The notes below the pieces were generated by a model that saw only the letters and a list, made by a program, of their open reading frames with translations, had not been told where the DNA came from and did no database searches. Position numbers and translations under genes: made by a program. From contig JBBHKE010003244.1 in NCBI GenBank assembly GCA_037447655.1, positions 64,001 to 74,867 of the forward strand: a DNA stretch of 10,867 nucleotides, written 5' to 3'. Origin of the DNA: Zygnema cylindricum. Lineage: Eukaryota; Streptophyta; Zygnematophyceae; Zygnematales; Zygnemataceae. Positions 8,413 through 10,867 of this stretch are shown here, in pieces. Position 1 is the stretch's first letter, and each line of letters opens with the position of its first letter.

Positions 8413-8418
8413 CAATCA
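8410..8418 (+). promoter_or_regulatory. In-frame UAG CAA UCA, possible readthrough context
   Basis: TAG CAA TCA lies in the reading frame shared by integrase upstream and RT downstream. It matches the known leaky-stop consensus UAG-CAR-YYA of tobamovirus type. The homologous position in element 1 (2922-2930) reads the same nine bases, also in frame with its integrase linker. Whether it ever worked as a programmed readthrough site is inference. Confidence 0.35.
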
Positions 8419-9044
8419 CTTACGAAAAATATTACCGGCGACCCTCAATCTTATGCCGAGGCTAGGAGGTCAGCCGATTGGGAGAGTAAGTGGAAACCGG
8501 CGTGGGAGAAAGAATTTAAATCGATGGTTGATAATCGAACTTTTGAAGAAGTAAAATTACCTGAGGGGGAAAAGGCGATAGATGCAAAGTGGGTATTTAA
8601 AACGAAGACCGGAGCTTCAGGTGAAATTATTAAGTACAAGGCGAAGCTTGTTTTTAAGGGCTTCCAACAACGTGAGAGAATTGATTTTAAGGAGACTTAT
8701 GCTCCCATGGTGAAGTTCTACTCACTACGGATTATTATTCCACTTTGAGAGATGGGGAAGAAGCACGTCCATCAAATGGACGTGGAAACTGCGTTTTTAA
8801 ATGGTGAGTTGGAGGAAGAGGTATACATGAAGGTACCGGAAGGCATGTGTCCTTTGCAGGAAGGAAATGGATGGCGTCGGCGAAAAATCCAGGGTTTCAC
8901 AAGAGGAAGAAACACATCAGGACGAAACACATCAGGATCCAATGGCATTTTGTTAGAGATTTGGTGACGGCGAACGAGATTGTATTTTCGTACGTACTAA
9001 CAAAAAGAAAAGGCGGTAGATTTGCTGACGAAAGCAGCTACGCA
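8413..9044 (+). pseudogene. pol: Element 2 RT/RNase H remnant with internal deletion
   Basis: Frame 1 continues after the TAG at 8410 with GDPQSYAEAR, AKWVFKTKTGA and HQMDVETAFLNGELEEEV, the N-terminal third of copia RT, with a TGA at 8746. At about 8879-8888 the sequence jumps to the C-terminal end of RNase H (KNPGFHKR, then RIQWHFVRDL) in frame 3. Compared with element 1, the region equivalent to about 3390-4290 is missing, including LYGLKQAP, YVDD and all the RNase H acidic residues. A 15-bp tandem duplication (GAAACACATCAGGAC at 8909 and again at 8924) adds five residues in frame. The product could not be an active polymerase. Confidence 0.92.
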
Positions 9045-9110
9045 TGATGTATTTGAGAGGGGGCGACCAAAACTTGGATTATTTAGAAGAGTTTGGCGAT
9101 ACCGACAATA

Positions 9111-9119
9111 AGAAGGGGA
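9111..9119 (+). promoter_or_regulatory. Element 2 polypurine tract
   Basis: AGAAGGGGA followed by one T and then TGTTGGG. The position next to the 3' LTR and the match in layout to element 1 identify it as the plus-strand primer. Confidence 0.8.
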
Positions 9120-9120
9120 T

Positions 9121-9766
9121 TGTTGGGTTATTGTCGTTCGCGGTATTGTTGCGAAGCGACATACTTACATTTATTTGTTAGACGTGAAGTATCACGTCAT
9201 CATAAAAAATGTACAATGTCGTTTCGCGGCGGTACTTTTGTTATCCGCGAACGAAATGTTATATTTCGTTTCGCGTCCCTTTATGTTTTAGTGCGCTGGT
9301 GTCACATTTTGCGTGCGGGTGTTTTCGTGTGACGAAACGTGTTTAAGTCAACGTTTGGAGTTAGTTGTTTCGAAGGAAGAAAGCACGTGCTACTTTCTTC
9401 GTGGAAACGTCCTTGCAGTGTGCATATCAACTAGGGACAGACTTCGTCGCTACGCTAAGTTCTGCTTGTCTTACCTCGTTGTCTCTTAGTGCAGAGTAGC
9501 GAGTATATAGGAAGCATTGTACATGCGCAGAGTATTATATCTTACATGATTAAATCTTAGAGGATTAATCTTGGAGTAAGAGATTATTTAAGAGGAGAGG
9601 GAAGAGAAAGAAGAGAGAAGAGAGATGATGTAAAGAGGCTTCGGCCAAGAACACCTATAAATCTTTTTGGCTGAATATTCCTCTTGTATGTTATGAGCTT
9701 CCGCTGTGTAATGTTTTATGTTTTTTGAATTTATTTGAGTGAATGATTTTTGCTTAAGATCCTACA
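9121..9766 (+). repeat. 3' LTR of element 2 (646 bp, full-length form)
   Basis: The termini are TGTTGGG and CCTACA. It aligns with 4946-5268 except for a 324-bp block at 9299-9622 found only here. That block holds a G-box CACGTG at 9384-9389 inside the inverted repeat GAAGAAAG/CTTTCTTC (9376-9383 and 9393-9400), a TATATAG box at 9504-9510 and a GA-rich leader to 9622. Shared parts include the perfect hairpin GACGTGA/TCACGTC (9181-9198), GGC-TTCG-GCC at 9637-9646, TATAAAT near 9656 and CTTCCGCTG. By analogy with element 1's LTR (TATA-like box, purine-rich leader, UUCG hairpin), transcription probably starts shortly after 9510. Confidence 0.93.
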
Positions 9767-9771
9767 AGAGA
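9767..9771. repeat. Right target-site duplication (AGAGA) of element 2
   Basis: AGAGA directly after CCTACA, matching 4941-4945. It continues into a GA run to about 9782, which is the pre-insertion target tract. Confidence 0.75.
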
Positions 9772-9814
9772 GAGAGAGAGAGGAAACAGGTTATTTATTT
9801 TAATTTTGGGCGTT

Positions 9815-10140
9815 ACCTGAACCTGTCCCATTTTTATTTCCAAAATAAGAAAATAGACGGAGAGGGAAACCGAAATGAAAATGGGAAATTTGCTTAATGA
9901 GTGGAGAGAGAAAGAAAATGGGATTTATTTTTGTTGAATGATAAATTTTGAGAGAGATTCTCGAGAGGAAGTGAAGATAGGAAAGGGGTAGAGGGAGGGA
10001 AAGGTGGGAGAGAGAGAGGGAGCCGTGGATGGTTACTAGATATCGAGGGCTCGGGCGAGTGGGAAAAGAGGGAAATAAGTGGTGGGGAAGAGGGAGAGTG
10101 GGAATAAAAGGGAAGAGAGAGAGAGGGGAAGAGATAAAAT
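9815..10140 (-). other. Candidate first exon: CT-rich 5' leader with short coding start
   Basis: Read on the minus strand, 10140 to 9832 is a pyrimidine-rich sequence (TCTCTCTC and CCCTCT runs) typical of plant 5' untranslated leaders. It is followed by ATG in the context AAAAATGGGACAGG at 9831, five codons (MGQVQ) and a donor-like CAG|GTAACG at 9817/9816. The exon would end in phase 0, compatible with the acceptor at 1617 of the Root_cap-like gene. No TATA box or transcript evidence is visible, and the long minus-strand open frame across the tract is low complexity. This is a suggestion only. Confidence 0.25.
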
Positions 10141-10867
10141 GTTGTTTGTTAGAGGTCGGAGGTAGAAGGCGTTTTTTGCGTTTGTGGGTCTGACACTTTT
10201 TGTACTCCGAGAATATTGGGATTCCCAAAATGTTGGTGGAGTACTTATTTGTTGCTGACCGGGTCAATGGGATTTTGTTTTGGATCCTACCCCTGTTGCC
10301 GTTTTTATTTTATTTGTTAATCGCGTTTTTTCTCTTACAGAAATTTTGAAAAAGTCTAGCCGCGACCTGGTCGGCGCCGCGCGTGTTTTGACATCTGATT
10401 TGACCACTTGTAAAGTTTGACGTCAATCTTTCCACCTTGTTGACACAATATGATGACAGTTGTCATTACAGGGCGTTTCGTTTTCCGTACTTGCAATCTT
10501 GTTTTTCGAAGATTTTCAGTCGTATTCGGGAGTGCCGTTCGTGAAATCCTTAAGAAATTGCTTACGGGGACGGCGCGGTGTATCTGACGTGGACCAAAAA
10601 TCCAAAACAATTGAATGAAGATCTTTCGACCAATGTCGGTGCAAATATCGGTGAGACAGCACTCACAACCTTGCATGAAAAATTATTGTTCGTTTGACAG
10701 CCTGCCACGTGCAAGTTGACCAGCTTGATTTTACGCTACGTCAGTTTTTTAACACTCTCACAAATCCGTAGGGCTGACTTGTATTTGATTCATCAACATA
10801 TTCACCGGCTTTACCGACGGTACACCGTCAGCGAATAATAGGGTGGAAATACTGTTACGTAACAATT
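10141..10867. other. Unassigned flank with several short inverted repeats
   Basis: No protein family is recognisable in any frame; the open frames are short or low scoring to the eye. Visible structures are a nested imperfect hairpin at 10202-10244 (GTACTCC/GGAGTAC outside, TTGGG/CCCAA inside) and ATGACA/TGTCAT at about 10452-10465. Further right are GACGG/CCGTC with a four-base loop around 10817-10830 and the palindrome GTTACGTAAC close to the window end. A strong plus-strand acceptor-like TTTTTTCTCTTACAG ends at 10340, but no exon after it can be supported. It may be promoter DNA of a minus-strand gene or a fragment of another repeat. Confidence 0.35.

Larger units (their letters stand above)
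4946..9766 (+). mobile_element. Retroelement 2: LTR-to-LTR Ty1/copia element, non-autonomous
   Basis: The element starts TGTTGGG at 4946, ends CCTACA at 9766 and is flanked by the direct repeat AGAGA (4941-4945 and 9767-9771). Inside are a tRNA-iMet-type primer site, gag with two CCHC knuckles, protease, integrase, a remnant of RT and RNase H, and a PPT, in copia order. Almost all coding blocks remain in a single frame (frame 1) from 5311 to about 8880. This suggests an ancestral single gag-pol ORF, now carrying about a dozen stops. A deletion of about 0.9 kb relative to element 1 removes the RT active site and most of RNase H. The two LTRs differ at roughly 9% of shared positions by hand count, so the insertion is old. 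Confidence 0.95.

Noticed and set aside
5404-8967. Stops explained wholly by cytosine deamination
   Set aside because: Some stops fit CAG, CGA or TGG changes, but comparison of the copies shows others facing codons such as AAG, so a single mutational process is not supported.
9050-9075. GAGAGGGGGCG at about 9055 as a second polypurine tract
   Set aside because: The equivalent in element 1 (about 4432-4445) aligns with the coding C-terminus of pol; the true PPT is the purine run next to each LTR.
4946-9766. Element 2 nested inside element 1's body
   Set aside because: Element 1's LTR appears complete before 4937 and no element 1 sequence resumes after 9766, so element 2 lies beside element 1.
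9800-10267. 155-residue minus-strand open frame
   Set aside because: Pro/Ser/Leu-rich translation of a CT-rich leader-like sequence with no recognisable domain; only the short ATG-donor candidate at 9831-9815 is kept, at low confidence.
10356-10676. 106-residue minus-strand open frame
   Set aside because: No recognisable family motif and no supporting context; not reported as a gene.

Overview
The window looks like nuclear DNA of a flowering plant, probably a dicot; I cannot name the species. It is dominated by two decayed Ty1/copia LTR retrotransposons. These use the plant initiator-Met tRNA primer site, lie head to tail on the + strand, and are flanked by pyrimidine/purine-rich plant intergenic or intronic DNA. 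There is no sign of bacterial gene organisation, CRISPR or tRNA/rRNA genes.

Layout. (1) 1-905: AT-rich DNA holding four (perhaps five) decaying tandem copies, about 165 bp each, of the 3' end of a minus-strand gene. (2) 777-1617, minus strand: two exons of a gene with a Root_cap-like C-terminal domain (VLGQTYR motif). They are joined by a 346-bp phase-0 intron that is mostly a CT/GA tract. The gene's 5' part is not next to them, because retroelement DNA starts at about 1.7 kb. (3) About 1729-4936: retroelement 1, 5'-truncated. It retains broken integrase, reverse transcriptase (with YVDD), RNase H, a polypurine tract and a 3' LTR of about 440 bp. (4) 4946-9766: retroelement 2, complete from LTR to LTR with an AGAGA target-site duplication. 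It has a primer-binding site, gag with two zinc knuckles, protease and integrase, but most of RT and RNase H has been deleted and its 5' LTR has lost 324 bp relative to the 3' LTR. (5) 9767-10867: purine-rich sequence that reads on the minus strand like a CT-rich 5' leader with a short first exon, followed by unassigned sequence with small inverted repeats.

How it fits together. Element 2 landed in a GA dinucleotide tract within about nine bases of the end of element 1's 3' LTR. The two elements belong to one lineage (similar proteins and same PPT-t-LTR junction), but their LTRs differ except for a shared architecture. Both are inactivated by stops and frameshifts. The most unusual shared trait is an in-frame UAG CAA UCA at the homologous point between integrase and RT in both copies, which fits the UAG-CAR-YYA readthrough consensus. 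The host gene may be one minus-strand gene split by the insertions (first exon near 9.8 kb, later exons at 0.8-1.6 kb), but that join is inference.
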